Shown: positions 1 to 6,084 of the stretch, one piece after another
Layout: the number at the start of each line of letters is the position of its first letter
Numbering within the stretch: position 1 is the first letter of the stretch
Source of the DNA: DASPOF01 sp035626155
GTDB lineage: Bacteria > Desulfobacterota > Binatia > Binatales > Binataceae
Length of the DNA stretch: 6,338 nt
Assembly (NCBI GenBank): GCA_035626155.1
Contig: DASPOF010000154.1
Location: 1 to 6,338 of the forward strand
Reading direction: 5' to 3'
The notes under the pieces: model-generated
What the model saw: the letters and a program-made list of their open reading frames with translations, nothing else
Told to the model about the DNA's origin: nothing
Database searches by the model: none
Program-made: the position numbers and the translations under genes

Positions 1-1031
1 AGCGGTACGATGCCAATGGCAGGACTGGTCGATTGAAGCGCGATCGTCTCGGTGGGCCCGCCGTTATTCTGCAACCCGGCCGGGTCGAGCATCGGGTCGG
101 TATTGATTGCACTCGTTCCGCTGAAATTACAGGTGGCATCATCGGAGATGTTGTAGCCGCTATCGGTGATCGGCCCTTGGCAGTTACCACCCGGGCTAGC
201 ATTGGCCAATATACTGTTGGCGACGGTCAGCGGACTGACGTGCGAATGTCCCGTATAGCTGAATATATTGCCGCCGCTGTTCGCCGCGGTGTTGTCCGAG
301 AAAGTGACGTTGGTCACGGTCAGCACGCTGAAGACGTCGCTGAAAATGGCCCCGCCATCGTACTGCGCCGAGTTGCCGGCGAAGGTGCTGTCGGTAATCG
401 TCTGCGGTTCCATAGCGCCGGCGTTATAAATGGCGCCGGCGTATTGAGCCTGGTTGCCGGAGAAGGTGCAACCCGAGACTGTCAAATTGCCGAAGATACC
501 GTTGGAAATCGCGCCGCCCCACTGCGCCGAGTTCTCCAGGAAGGTGACGTTGGCGACGCCCAAGGTGCTGTCCTGATTGTAGATGCCGCCGCCATATGTG
601 GCATTGCCGTCGGCGATGGTCAGGTTCGCCAAAACGAGCGTGCCGCTCGAGCTTACGACCATCACGCCGTACTGCCCGCCCCCATCGACGGTGACCGTCT
701 GCCCGCTGCCATCGATAATCAGATTGTTCTGGATCGCGGGGAGCGTGCTCTGCAGCGCGATGGTGCCGCTCACGCTGAAAACGATCGTGTCGTTGCCGGT
801 GCCCGCAACGCAGTCGCCGCCGGTGGTATCACCCGCCGCGTTGGCATTGTTGATCGCCTCGCGCAGGCTGCAGTCGCCATCGCCCGGCGTGGTCTCATCG
901 TTCAAGGTATTGACGGTGATGATGCCGGTTGCCTTGGGCGCCGGCTGGAGGACGACGACGAATAGCGGGACGAGCGCGACCATCAGAACGACCAGCAATC
1001 CGGGCCGCGCGGCCGCCCTCGAGGCGCGCAT
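1..1031 (-). CDS. CSLREA-domain, right-handed parallel beta-helix secreted protein (C-terminus cut by window edge)
   Basis: The minus strand is open from the ATG at 1031 to base 1, giving 343 complete codons with no stop. Residues 1-34 form a textbook signal sequence: an Arg-rich n-region (MRASRAAARP), a hydrophobic core (GLLVVLMVALVPLFVVV) and a likely cleavage after APKA. Residues 39-65 match the CSLREA domain (TVNTLND, then GDGDCSLREAINNAN, with CSLREA at 54-59). Residues 146-251 are four beta-helix rungs of 25-28 residues. Residues 268-341 (SILAN, GYNIS, NTDPML, NNGGPTETIAL, SPAIG) match the choice-of-anchor Q type C-terminal region of such proteins. Family knowledge makes it an exported or cell-surface protein; no catalytic activity can be assigned. 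An in-frame ATG at 1121 is an alternative start. It has a better purine-rich stretch upstream (GAGTGAGAG) but would give a 40-residue, Trp-rich n-region. The gene is transcribed divergently from the exporter operon and continues left of the window. Confidence 0.88.
   Translation of the reverse strand, partial: MRASRAAARPGLLVVLMVALVPLFVVVLQPAPKATGIITVNTLNDETTPGDGDCSLREAINNANAAGDTTGGDCVAGTGNDTIVFSVSGTIALQSTLPAIQNNLIIDGSGQTVTVDGGGQYGVMVVSSSGTLVLANLTIADGNATYGGGIYNQDSTLGVANVTFLENSAQWGGAISNGIFGNLTVSGCTFSGNQAQYAGAIYNAGAMEPQTITDSTFAGNSAQYDGGAIFSDVFSVLTVTNVTFSDNTAANSGGNIFSYTGHSHVSPLTVANSILANASPGGNCQGPITDSGYNISDDATCNFSGTSAINTDPMLDPAGLQNNGGPTETIALQSTSPAIGIVP
279..596 (-). repeat. Four degenerate beta-helix rungs within the CSLREA protein
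   Basis: Residues 146-251 of the minus-strand protein repeat a 25-28 residue pattern: aromatic-GGAI-N, a variable turn, then T-(V/D)-(T/C)-F-x-x-N-(S/Q)-A-Q. Rung starts are YGGGIYN (146), WGGAISN (171), YAGAIYN (197) and YDGGAIF (224), with a fifth beginning at SGGNIF (252). The matching ends are VTFLENSAQ, CTFSGNQAQ, STFAGNSAQ and VTFSDNTAA. The spacing and the alternating hydrophobic, Gly and Asn pattern fit coils of a right-handed parallel beta-helix. The DNA copies have diverged, so this is a protein-level repeat. Confidence 0.8.
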
Positions 1032-1436
1032 AACCGTGTCTGTCGCGAATCGTGAAGCGATGCGGAATCCGCAGGCTGCCGCCGACCGCCACCATCCCCA
1101 TGACCACTTCTTTTCGACCATGGCTCTCACTCGATGCCGCCCAAGCGTTTCACGCTCGGATTTGCGCCCATCACATCCGTGCAGTTGAAACGCCGCGAAG
1201 TCGCCCTTCAGGCCGAGCCGAAAGCGCGCTCAAACCGCGGCACGTTCTCAAAATCGCGTTACCGTCCCCGGTCCGCTCGCCGCAAACTTCGGGATCGCTG
1301 CCCCCTTGGCTATCCCGTGGGCGGCGGTAATGTCGCGGTTCTGCGCGGCATTCCGGAAAACAGCACCCGGGCTAGAAAGCTCTCCGCACGCAGCAGCCAG
1401 TAGAACCATAGTGGCTTTAGCATACTTTTGTTCGTC

Positions 1437-1468
1437 TTTACCAGTCCCTGCTGCCACTTTTTAATAAT
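1437..1468 (+). promoter_or_regulatory. Weak candidate promoter in the AT-rich patch
   Basis: TTTACC (1437-1442) and TTAATA (1461-1466) are separated by 18 bases and resemble a sigma-70 promoter with mismatches in both boxes. They sit in the only AT-rich stretch upstream of the exporter operon, about 240 bases before the adaptor start. That would leave a long 5' leader. This is an inference from composition only. Confidence 0.18.
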
Positions 1469-1689
1469 TTTGCTATCGGCTCGTGGCTGGCGTCGGCCAG
1501 CCCTCATTTCGGGAGACGCGAGCAGAGGTGCAGCGGCTGTCATGCACTCAATCGTCCAGTGCAGTCCACGGCCTGCTCTTCAGATCGTAATCTCCACTGT
1601 TTCTCTGTGATTTTCCTGTCCCCATCGAGGGTTTGACCCCACCGCGCGCCCGCCCGATCGCCAATTTCGGCTGGCATCGCTGTTGCTGT

Positions 1690-1696
1690 GAGGCGG
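1690..1696 (+). promoter_or_regulatory. Shine-Dalgarno site deciding the adaptor start
   Basis: GAGGCGG lies with its GAGG core 9 bases before the ATG at 1703. It overlaps an upstream in-frame GTG at 1688, which has no such site before it. This favours ATG 1703 as the start of the adaptor gene. Confidence 0.55.
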
Positions 1697-1702
1697 AAAC
1701 CC

Positions 1703-2797
1703 ATGTCGATGGCAAACTTGAACTCCAAAGCGCGAGGCTTTCGCCGGTGGCGGATGCGCATCCTGTTGGTGGCGGTTGCCGCCTTGGCCGCCGCGATAGT
1801 ACTGGCAAAAGTCCGGATGGGCCGCAGCGATTCCGAAGTGGGACCGACCGCTATAGCCACCCGCGGTTCGATCGAAAAGATCGTTGTGGCCTCTGGCACG
1901 ATCGAGCCCGAACATCTGGTCGAGGTGCGCCCGCGCATCAGCGGCATCGTCGAACGGTTCCTGGTCGATGCCGGCGACCGGGTGAAGGCCGGACAAGTGG
2001 TCGCCGAGCTGGATCGGCAGGAACTCCTCGCGGCGGTCAACGAGGTTCGCGCGGGGCTTCGCATCGCCGAGCTGTCGCGCGATCACTCGGCCATTCAACT
2101 GAAGCGCAAGGACGGACTCTTCAAGCAGGCGATCATCTCCAGTGACGAGTTCGATACGATCCAGACCGAGGCCCGCCTCGATGAGGCCAAGGTGGAGGGC
2201 GCGCACGCGACTCTCGACCGGCTCGAACAGCAGCTCGCCTACGCGACGATTACCGCGCCGATCGATGGCGTCGTGCTAAGCCGCGATCTCAATCCTGGCG
2301 CCGCAGTCTCATCGGTCGAATCGGTCACCGGCGGCACGGTGCTTATGACGATCGCGGACACGTCCGAGATGCACCTGCTCGGAGTAATCGATGAGAACGA
2401 GATTGGCGGAGTGCGTGTCGGCGAGCCGGCCCGCATTCGAACCGACTCGTATCCGGGCGTTACCTTTGCGGGCCGGGTGCGCAAGATCGCGTCGATCGGG
2501 GATCGCAAGGACAACGTTACCTCATTCAAGGTCGAAGTGACCGTGCTGCAAGGCGTCGGCCAGTTGCGCGCCAAGATGTCCGCCGACGCCGACATCATTA
2601 CCGCGGTCCACTCCGACACTTTGATCATCCCGGAAGCCGCACTGCTCTACCGCAGCGGCGATGTGATGGCCCAGGTCGTAAGTGGCGCGGGCGCGGACCG
2701 GCTTTCGCTCCGCCGGTTGCGGCTTGGCATCTCCAATACCAACCAGGTCGAGGTGCTCGACGGCCTGTCCGCCGGCGAGCGAGTCAAACTCCAGTGA
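1703..2797 (+). CDS. MacA/HlyD-type periplasmic adaptor (membrane fusion protein) of an ABC exporter
   Basis: The protein has 364 residues, close to the usual MacA length. It starts with a basic N-terminus (RGFRRWRMR, 11-19) and one membrane segment at about 20-36, so it is anchored in the inner membrane with its body in the periplasm. Residues 75-104 form the first half of a lipoyl/barrel-sandwich domain (RISGIVERFLVDAGDRVKAG). Residues 105-178 are a charged helical hairpin, and 180-219 are the second lipoyl half (ATITAPIDGVVLSRDLNPGA). A beta-barrel follows (about 223-300), then a membrane-proximal region to the end. By family knowledge it joins the inner-membrane permease to an outer-membrane channel and stimulates the ATPase. 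An in-frame GTG at 1688 would add five residues. Its TGA overlaps the GTG of the ATPase gene by 4 bases, indicating translational coupling. RND adaptors share this fold, but the following ABC genes settle the assignment. Confidence 0.9.
   Translation: MSMANLNSKARGFRRWRMRILLVAVAALAAAIVLAKVRMGRSDSEVGPTAIATRGSIEKIVVASGTIEPEHLVEVRPRISGIVERFLVDAGDRVKAGQVVAELDRQELLAAVNEVRAGLRIAELSRDHSAIQLKRKDGLFKQAIISSDEFDTIQTEARLDEAKVEGAHATLDRLEQQLAYATITAPIDGVVLSRDLNPGAAVSSVESVTGGTVLMTIADTSEMHLLGVIDENEIGGVRVGEPARIRTDSYPGVTFAGRVRKIASIGDRKDNVTSFKVEVTVLQGVGQLRAKMSADADIITAVHSDTLIIPEAALLYRSGDVMAQVVSGAGADRLSLRRLRLGISNTNQVEVLDGLSAGERVKLQ
2794..2797 (+). promoter_or_regulatory. GTGA stop/start overlap, adaptor to ATPase
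   Basis: The adaptor stop TGA (2795-2797) overlaps the ATPase start GTG (2794-2796). There is no strong Shine-Dalgarno sequence upstream, so ATPase translation probably depends on ribosomes finishing the adaptor gene. Confidence 0.7.
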
Positions 2798-3480
2798 GCG
2801 ACGCGTTAATCCAGCTCGACCAGGTCACCAAGGTCTTTCCAATGGGCGATCTCGAGGTGCGCGCGCTCGACCACGTGAGCATCGCGATCGCGTCGGGGGA
2901 GTACGTCGGCGTGATGGGCCCGTCGGGATCGGGCAAGACGACCCTGATGGATATTCTCGGCGGGCTTTCGCGGCCAAGCTCGGGCACCTACCGGTTCGAG
3001 GGGCACAACGTCGAGGAACTCGATGATCGCGCGCTCGCCGAAGTCCGTGGCGGGCGAATCGGATTCATCTTCCAGACCTTCAACCTGCTGGCGCGTCTGA
3101 CCGCGGTCGAAAACGTCGAGCTGCCGATGCTCTATCGCGCGGTTCCTCGATCGGAGTGCCGCCGCCGCGCGCTCGACCTGCTTGCCCAGGTCGGCCTCGA
3201 GCATCGCGCGGGTCATCGTCCCGGCGAACTCTCGGGCGGCCAGCGCCAGCGGGTCGCCATCGCGCGCGCTCTCGCCAATCGCCCCTCGCTCATCCTGGCC
3301 GATGAGCCGACCGGCAACCTCGATACCACGACCGGGAACTCGATTCTCGAATTAATCGACGAGCTTCATCGCGGCGGACAGACAATCGTCCTCGTCACGC
3401 ATGACCCGCATGTGGCCGAGCGGGTAGGGCGTATCGTGCGCCTGCGCGACGGAACCATCGAGAGCGACCAGTCCCGTTAG
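2794..3480 (+). CDS. ABC transporter ATP-binding protein, MacB/LolD family
   Basis: This 228-residue protein is a single stand-alone nucleotide-binding domain. All ATPase motifs are visible: Walker A GPSGSGKTT (42-50), Q-loop Gln at 94 in IFQTFNLL, signature LSGGQRQRVAIARAL (146-160), Walker B LILADEP (166-172) with catalytic Glu 171, D-loop GNLD (174-177) and switch His 203 in VTHD. The NLLARLTAVENVELPMLY segment after the Q-loop is typical of the MacB/LolD/FtsE branch. It would work as a cytoplasmic dimer that powers the two FtsX-type permeases downstream. In E. coli MacB the ATPase and permease are fused; here they are separate genes, as in Lol and many MacB-like systems. The start is the GTG overlapping the adaptor stop. 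The stop lies 15 bases before the first permease. Confidence 0.95.
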   Translation: MSDALIQLDQVTKVFPMGDLEVRALDHVSIAIASGEYVGVMGPSGSGKTTLMDILGGLSRPSSGTYRFEGHNVEELDDRALAEVRGGRIGFIFQTFNLLARLTAVENVELPMLYRAVPRSECRRRALDLLAQVGLEHRAGHRPGELSGGQRQRVAIARALANRPSLILADEPTGNLDTTTGNSILELIDELHRGGQTIVLVTHDPHVAERVGRIVRLRDGTIESDQSR

Positions 3481-3485
3481 AAGGG
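3479..3485 (+). promoter_or_regulatory. Shine-Dalgarno site for the first permease
   Basis: AGAAGGG overlaps the ATPase stop codon and ends 10 bases before a TTG at 3496. It supports this rare start codon. The ATG at 3486 inside the gap is out of frame with the permease. The next in-frame ATG (3532) would remove the conserved N-terminal helix residues. Confidence 0.5.
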
Positions 3486-3495
3486 ATGCGCCACC

Positions 3496-4722
3496 TTGCT
3501 GCTCACTACGATACGGCAAGCGCTCGATACGATGCGGCTGCATCGGCTGTGGGCGCTTCTTACTATCGCCGGAATAGTGTGGGGCACCGCCTCTGTCGTG
3601 CTGCTGGTCGGGTGGGGCGTCGGCGTGCATCAGATGATCGATGGCGGGATGCAGAAAATCGGGAAGAACCTGATCTACACGCTTCCCGGAAAGGTCAGCG
3701 AGGACCTGTCCCCCGCCGACAACCGCCGCCAGCTTTCGTTCGAACTCGATGATGCCCGCGCGTTGCGCGCCGCGGCCCGCCATATTGAGATCATGAGCGC
3801 CGAGATTCAGGACTTCGAGTACGCAACGCACGGCGCGAATACGCACCTGGTGGACGTGCGCGGAATCGAGCTCGAGGCGATGGGGTTGCGGGGAGTCTCG
3901 ATCGCCCAGGGGCGATGGATCTCATCCGAGGACCTTTCGCTCGCCCGCCGCGTCGCGGTCATCGGCCAGACCGCGCGCACCCGCCTGTTCGGAGACCATC
4001 CGGCGGTCGGACAGACTATTCAATTGAATGGACAAACCTTCGAGGTGATCGGCCTGCTCGCCAAGGTCGGAGCGCAGCTAAGCCGCGACCGCAGCCTGCT
4101 CGACGAACAGATCTGGATCCCGATTACTACTGCGCGCAACCTGACCGGCCGTAAGAATCTCGACCTTATCGTCCTGCGCCCGCCCGGGCGCGCGATGAAC
4201 GACGTCGTCAAGCAGGAGGTGCGCCGCATCCTCGCCAAGCGCATCCATGTCTCGCCCGAGGACGAGGAGGCCATTCAGATTATCAGCATGATAGATTACC
4301 TCTCGGGCTTCGATGCGGTCTTCGCGGCATTCAACGTGTTCCTGACCGTGCTTGCGATTGCGACCCTGGCGATCGGCGGCATCGGCGTGATGAACATGAT
4401 GCTGGTTTCGGTCAATGAGCGGCGCGGGGAAATCGCGCTCAGGATCGCGCTCGGGGCGCGGCCGAGCCAGGTGATTAGTCAGTTCCTGATCGAAACCCTG
4501 GTAATTACTCTGATCGGCGGCATCGCCGGAACCACGCTCGGCGTACTTGCCTGCGGAGCGCTGAGCCTGCTTCACGGCGACCTCGTGCCGACCCCGCACA
4601 TCATCCCGGCGATGGTTGTGCTCGCGATCACGACGACGGTCGTCGTCGGGGCGGCGTCGGGATCCCTTCCGGCGTGGCGCGCATCCGCAGTCGATCCCGC
4701 CGAGACCCTGAGGGCGCCGTGA
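3496..4722 (+). CDS. MacB/FtsX-type ABC transporter permease, subunit 1
   Basis: The product has 408 residues with the MacB permease plan. Membrane helix 1 is at about 19-41 (including GIVWGTASVV). A large periplasmic MacB_PCD domain follows at about 43-270. Three more helices lie at about 277-303, 332-357 and 371-392. The FtsX signature spans about 296-321 (GIGVMNMMLVSVNERRGEI, then ALRIALGA), and the end carries the usual PAWRASAVDPAETLR motif. The domain segment RLFGDHPAVGQTIQLNGQ (163-180) is a typical MacB_PCD element. It is an inner-membrane subunit that couples ATP hydrolysis in the cytoplasm to mechanical movement in the periplasm. The TTG start is inferred from the upstream AGAAGGG and from the N-terminal match to the family. 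Its TGA overlaps the next start by 4 bases. It has no fused ATPase domain. The substrate is unknown. Confidence 0.92.
   Translation: MLLTTIRQALDTMRLHRLWALLTIAGIVWGTASVVLLVGWGVGVHQMIDGGMQKIGKNLIYTLPGKVSEDLSPADNRRQLSFELDDARALRAAARHIEIMSAEIQDFEYATHGANTHLVDVRGIELEAMGLRGVSIAQGRWISSEDLSLARRVAVIGQTARTRLFGDHPAVGQTIQLNGQTFEVIGLLAKVGAQLSRDRSLLDEQIWIPITTARNLTGRKNLDLIVLRPPGRAMNDVVKQEVRRILAKRIHVSPEDEEAIQIISMIDYLSGFDAVFAAFNVFLTVLAIATLAIGGIGVMNMMLVSVNERRGEIALRIALGARPSQVISQFLIETLVITLIGGIAGTTLGVLACGALSLLHGDLVPTPHIIPAMVVLAITTTVVVGAASGSLPAWRASAVDPAETLRAP
4719..4722 (+). promoter_or_regulatory. GTGA stop/start overlap, permease 1 to permease 2
   Basis: The stop TGA of permease 1 (4720-4722) overlaps the GTG (4719-4721) of permease 2. 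GAGGG at 4710-4714 gives a closely spaced Shine-Dalgarno site. An in-frame ATG at 4734 is an alternative but has no clear site of its own. Confidence 0.6.
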
Positions 4723-5969
4723 TCCTGCACGAGATGATCGCCGATTCGCTCGCTGGCATTCGGACCAACTGGCGCCGCGTCCTGTTGACCAGCTCCGGGA
4801 TCGTGTGGGGCGTCGCCCTGTTCGTCGCACTCACCGCGGCAGGGCAGGCGATGGCGAAGCATTACCGCGCGAAGATGGAAGCGGTCGGCCCCAAGGTAAT
4901 CTACGTGTTCGCTGGTTCGGTGGCTCGCACCGGAGAAGGTGCGCGGACCGCGCGCACCGTCCACCTCGACATCAAGGATCCGCCGCGCCTGCCCGGCTCG
5001 CCGACGGTCGAACGCGCAGAGCCCGAAGTACAGGCGGGCCTGCGCGTGGTCAAGGGGGGCGGGCATATCAAGGTCGCGTGGACCTACGGAGTCGGGCCCG
5101 ATACCGGAATAATCCGCAATTTCACAGTCGCCCGCGGACGCTTCATCACCCGCTCCGACGTGGCGGCGCGCGCGCAGGTACTGGTCATCGGCGCCAAGGT
5201 CGAGGAGCGGCTGTTCGGACGGCGCTCGGCGCTCGGTGAAACCGTTCGTCTCGACGGATACCCATTCCGCGTAATCGGGATATCCGCTCTCAAAGGCGAG
5301 CAGATGGTCAACATGGGCCCGCGCGACGACGAGCAGGTCCTAATGCCGGTTTCGACCGCGCAGCGGCTGTTTACTCTGAACGACCGGATTGGCTATTTGA
5401 TTTACGAGCCTCGCACCCGCAACGAGGCCGCGCAATCGATGACCGAGGCGCGCCTGCTGCTCGGACGCCATCACAGTTTCACTCCGGCCGATGATGAGGC
5501 GCTCGCCTTTTTCAACGTCGGCGAGATTATCACGGCGATGGATTCGATGAGCCTCGCGCTCAACGTATTCCTTGCCGCCTGCGGCCTGGTCACTCTCGCG
5601 ATCGGCGCGATCGGCGTGATGAATATCATGTTGGTGGCGGTCACCGAGCGGACCCGGGAGATTGGGTTGCGCAAAGCGCTCGGCGCGACCAACCGCCTGG
5701 TGTTTTTGCAACTGATGTGCGAGACGCTCGCGATGACGCTCGCGGCGGGGCTGATCGGCGATTTGGCGGGCGGGGGGTTGATTCGTGCGATGCAGATAAT
5801 GCGCGACAGCTCGGCGCGGGCGCAGTTCCTCATGCCTGAAGTGGTATTCTCCGGACGCGTCGCAATTCTCTCGACGCTCGCCCTGGTGGCGGCGGGAACG
5901 CTTGCGGCTTTGCTTCCGGCGATGCGCGCGGTGCGTGTCGATCCCGCGATCGCGCTACGCGAAGAGTGA
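4719..5969 (+). CDS. MacB/FtsX-type ABC transporter permease, subunit 2
   Basis: The product has 416 residues and the same plan as its neighbour. Helix 1 is at about 21-43 (with GIVWG at 27-31), the periplasmic MacB_PCD-like domain at about 45-270, and helices at about 281-306, 335-357 and 380-401. The FtsX signature is at about 297-323 (GVMNIMLVAVTERTREIGL, then RKALGA), and the C-terminus ends in RAVRVDPAIALREE. RLFGRRSALGETVRLDG (164-180) aligns with the equivalent segment of permease 1. The two are clearly homologous but well diverged in the periplasmic domain, so they look like old paralogues. The simplest reading is a heterodimeric permease with the shared ATPase dimer below; two alternative homodimers are possible. 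GTG 4719 is chosen because it overlaps the previous stop; ATG 4734 would shorten the protein by five residues. It is the last gene of the operon. Confidence 0.92.
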   Translation: MILHEMIADSLAGIRTNWRRVLLTSSGIVWGVALFVALTAAGQAMAKHYRAKMEAVGPKVIYVFAGSVARTGEGARTARTVHLDIKDPPRLPGSPTVERAEPEVQAGLRVVKGGGHIKVAWTYGVGPDTGIIRNFTVARGRFITRSDVAARAQVLVIGAKVEERLFGRRSALGETVRLDGYPFRVIGISALKGEQMVNMGPRDDEQVLMPVSTAQRLFTLNDRIGYLIYEPRTRNEAAQSMTEARLLLGRHHSFTPADDEALAFFNVGEIITAMDSMSLALNVFLAACGLVTLAIGAIGVMNIMLVAVTERTREIGLRKALGATNRLVFLQLMCETLAMTLAAGLIGDLAGGGLIRAMQIMRDSSARAQFLMPEVVFSGRVAILSTLALVAAGTLAALLPAMRAVRVDPAIALREE

Positions 5970-6084
5970 GTAATCGCGAGGCGAGTGTAGGACGGAGCAA
6001 TTAGTATTGCGTTTCTGAGAACGCGGTCAGCTCGGGTCTTGCGGCTTAGGCTGAGCGCCCGCTGCGCCAGGGCGCTTAGCGGCT
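5970..6084. other. Spacer between convergent genes
   Basis: These 115 bases lie between the stop of permease 2 and the stop of the minus-strand Thr-Pro-rich gene. Apart from the strong hairpin at 6050-6080, only two small inverted repeats were seen: GCAAT/ATTGC at 5997-6010, followed directly by CGTTT/GAACG (one T-G pair) at about 6010-6023. No gene fits here. Confidence 0.55.
6050..6080. terminator. GC-rich hairpin, possible two-way terminator
   Basis: GCTGAGCGCCC (6050-6060) and GGGCGCTTAGC (6070-6080) form an 11-pair stem with one G-T wobble around a 9-base loop. On the minus strand the stem begins 4 bases after the stop of the Thr-Pro-rich gene. On the plus strand it is about 80 bases past the exporter operon. 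No T-run follows on either strand, so it is not a classical intrinsic terminator. It may still stop or protect transcripts from both convergent units. Confidence 0.45.

Larger units (their letters stand above)
1032..1702. other. Long divergent intergenic region, no supported gene
   Basis: About 670 bases separate the start of the minus-strand CSLREA gene from the start of the adaptor gene; this shrinks to about 580 if the CSLREA gene starts at 1121. Short open frames exist on both strands, but none has a good ribosome binding site with a recognisable protein. An AT-rich patch lies at about 1411-1479 in otherwise GC-rich sequence. It contains TTTACC at 1437-1442 and TTAATAAT at 1461-1468, an imperfect -35/-10 pair with an 18-base gap on the plus strand. 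TTGACC at 1633-1638 resembles a -35 box but has no good -10 partner. Promoters for both divergent genes must lie here or inside the CSLREA leader. No tRNA, rRNA, riboswitch or insertion sequence was recognised. Confidence 0.6.

Noticed and set aside
33..965. A 310-codon plus-strand open frame over the left end
   Set aside because: Its product is Ala/Gly/Val/Arg-rich with no known motif and lies antisense to a minus-strand frame that has a signal peptide, CSLREA motif and beta-helix rungs. The plus frame is a shadow.
188..1375. A shared 12-mer CACCCGGGCTAG at 188-199 and 1364-1375
   Set aside because: It is a single short GC-rich match, one copy inside a coding region, with no flanking similarity or mobile-element features.
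1134..1403. A plus-strand frame of 89 codons in the intergenic region
   Set aside because: It is very Arg/Ser-rich, overlaps other open frames in GC-rich DNA, and shows no domain or convincing ribosome binding site.
1248..1457. A minus-strand GTG-started frame of 69 codons with a lipobox-like LLAAAC
   Set aside because: The lipobox lies after a weakly charged N-terminus, no Shine-Dalgarno site precedes the GTG, and the rest of the peptide resembles no known family. Chance is the likelier explanation.
1580..2206. A 208-codon minus-strand frame overlapping the adaptor gene
   Set aside because: It is antisense to the adaptor, whose lipoyl motifs are clear; no recognisable protein is encoded.
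4078..4830. A 250-codon minus-strand frame across both permeases
   Set aside because: It is antisense to well-supported permease genes and has the Arg/Asp/His-rich composition typical of an antisense frame in GC-rich DNA.
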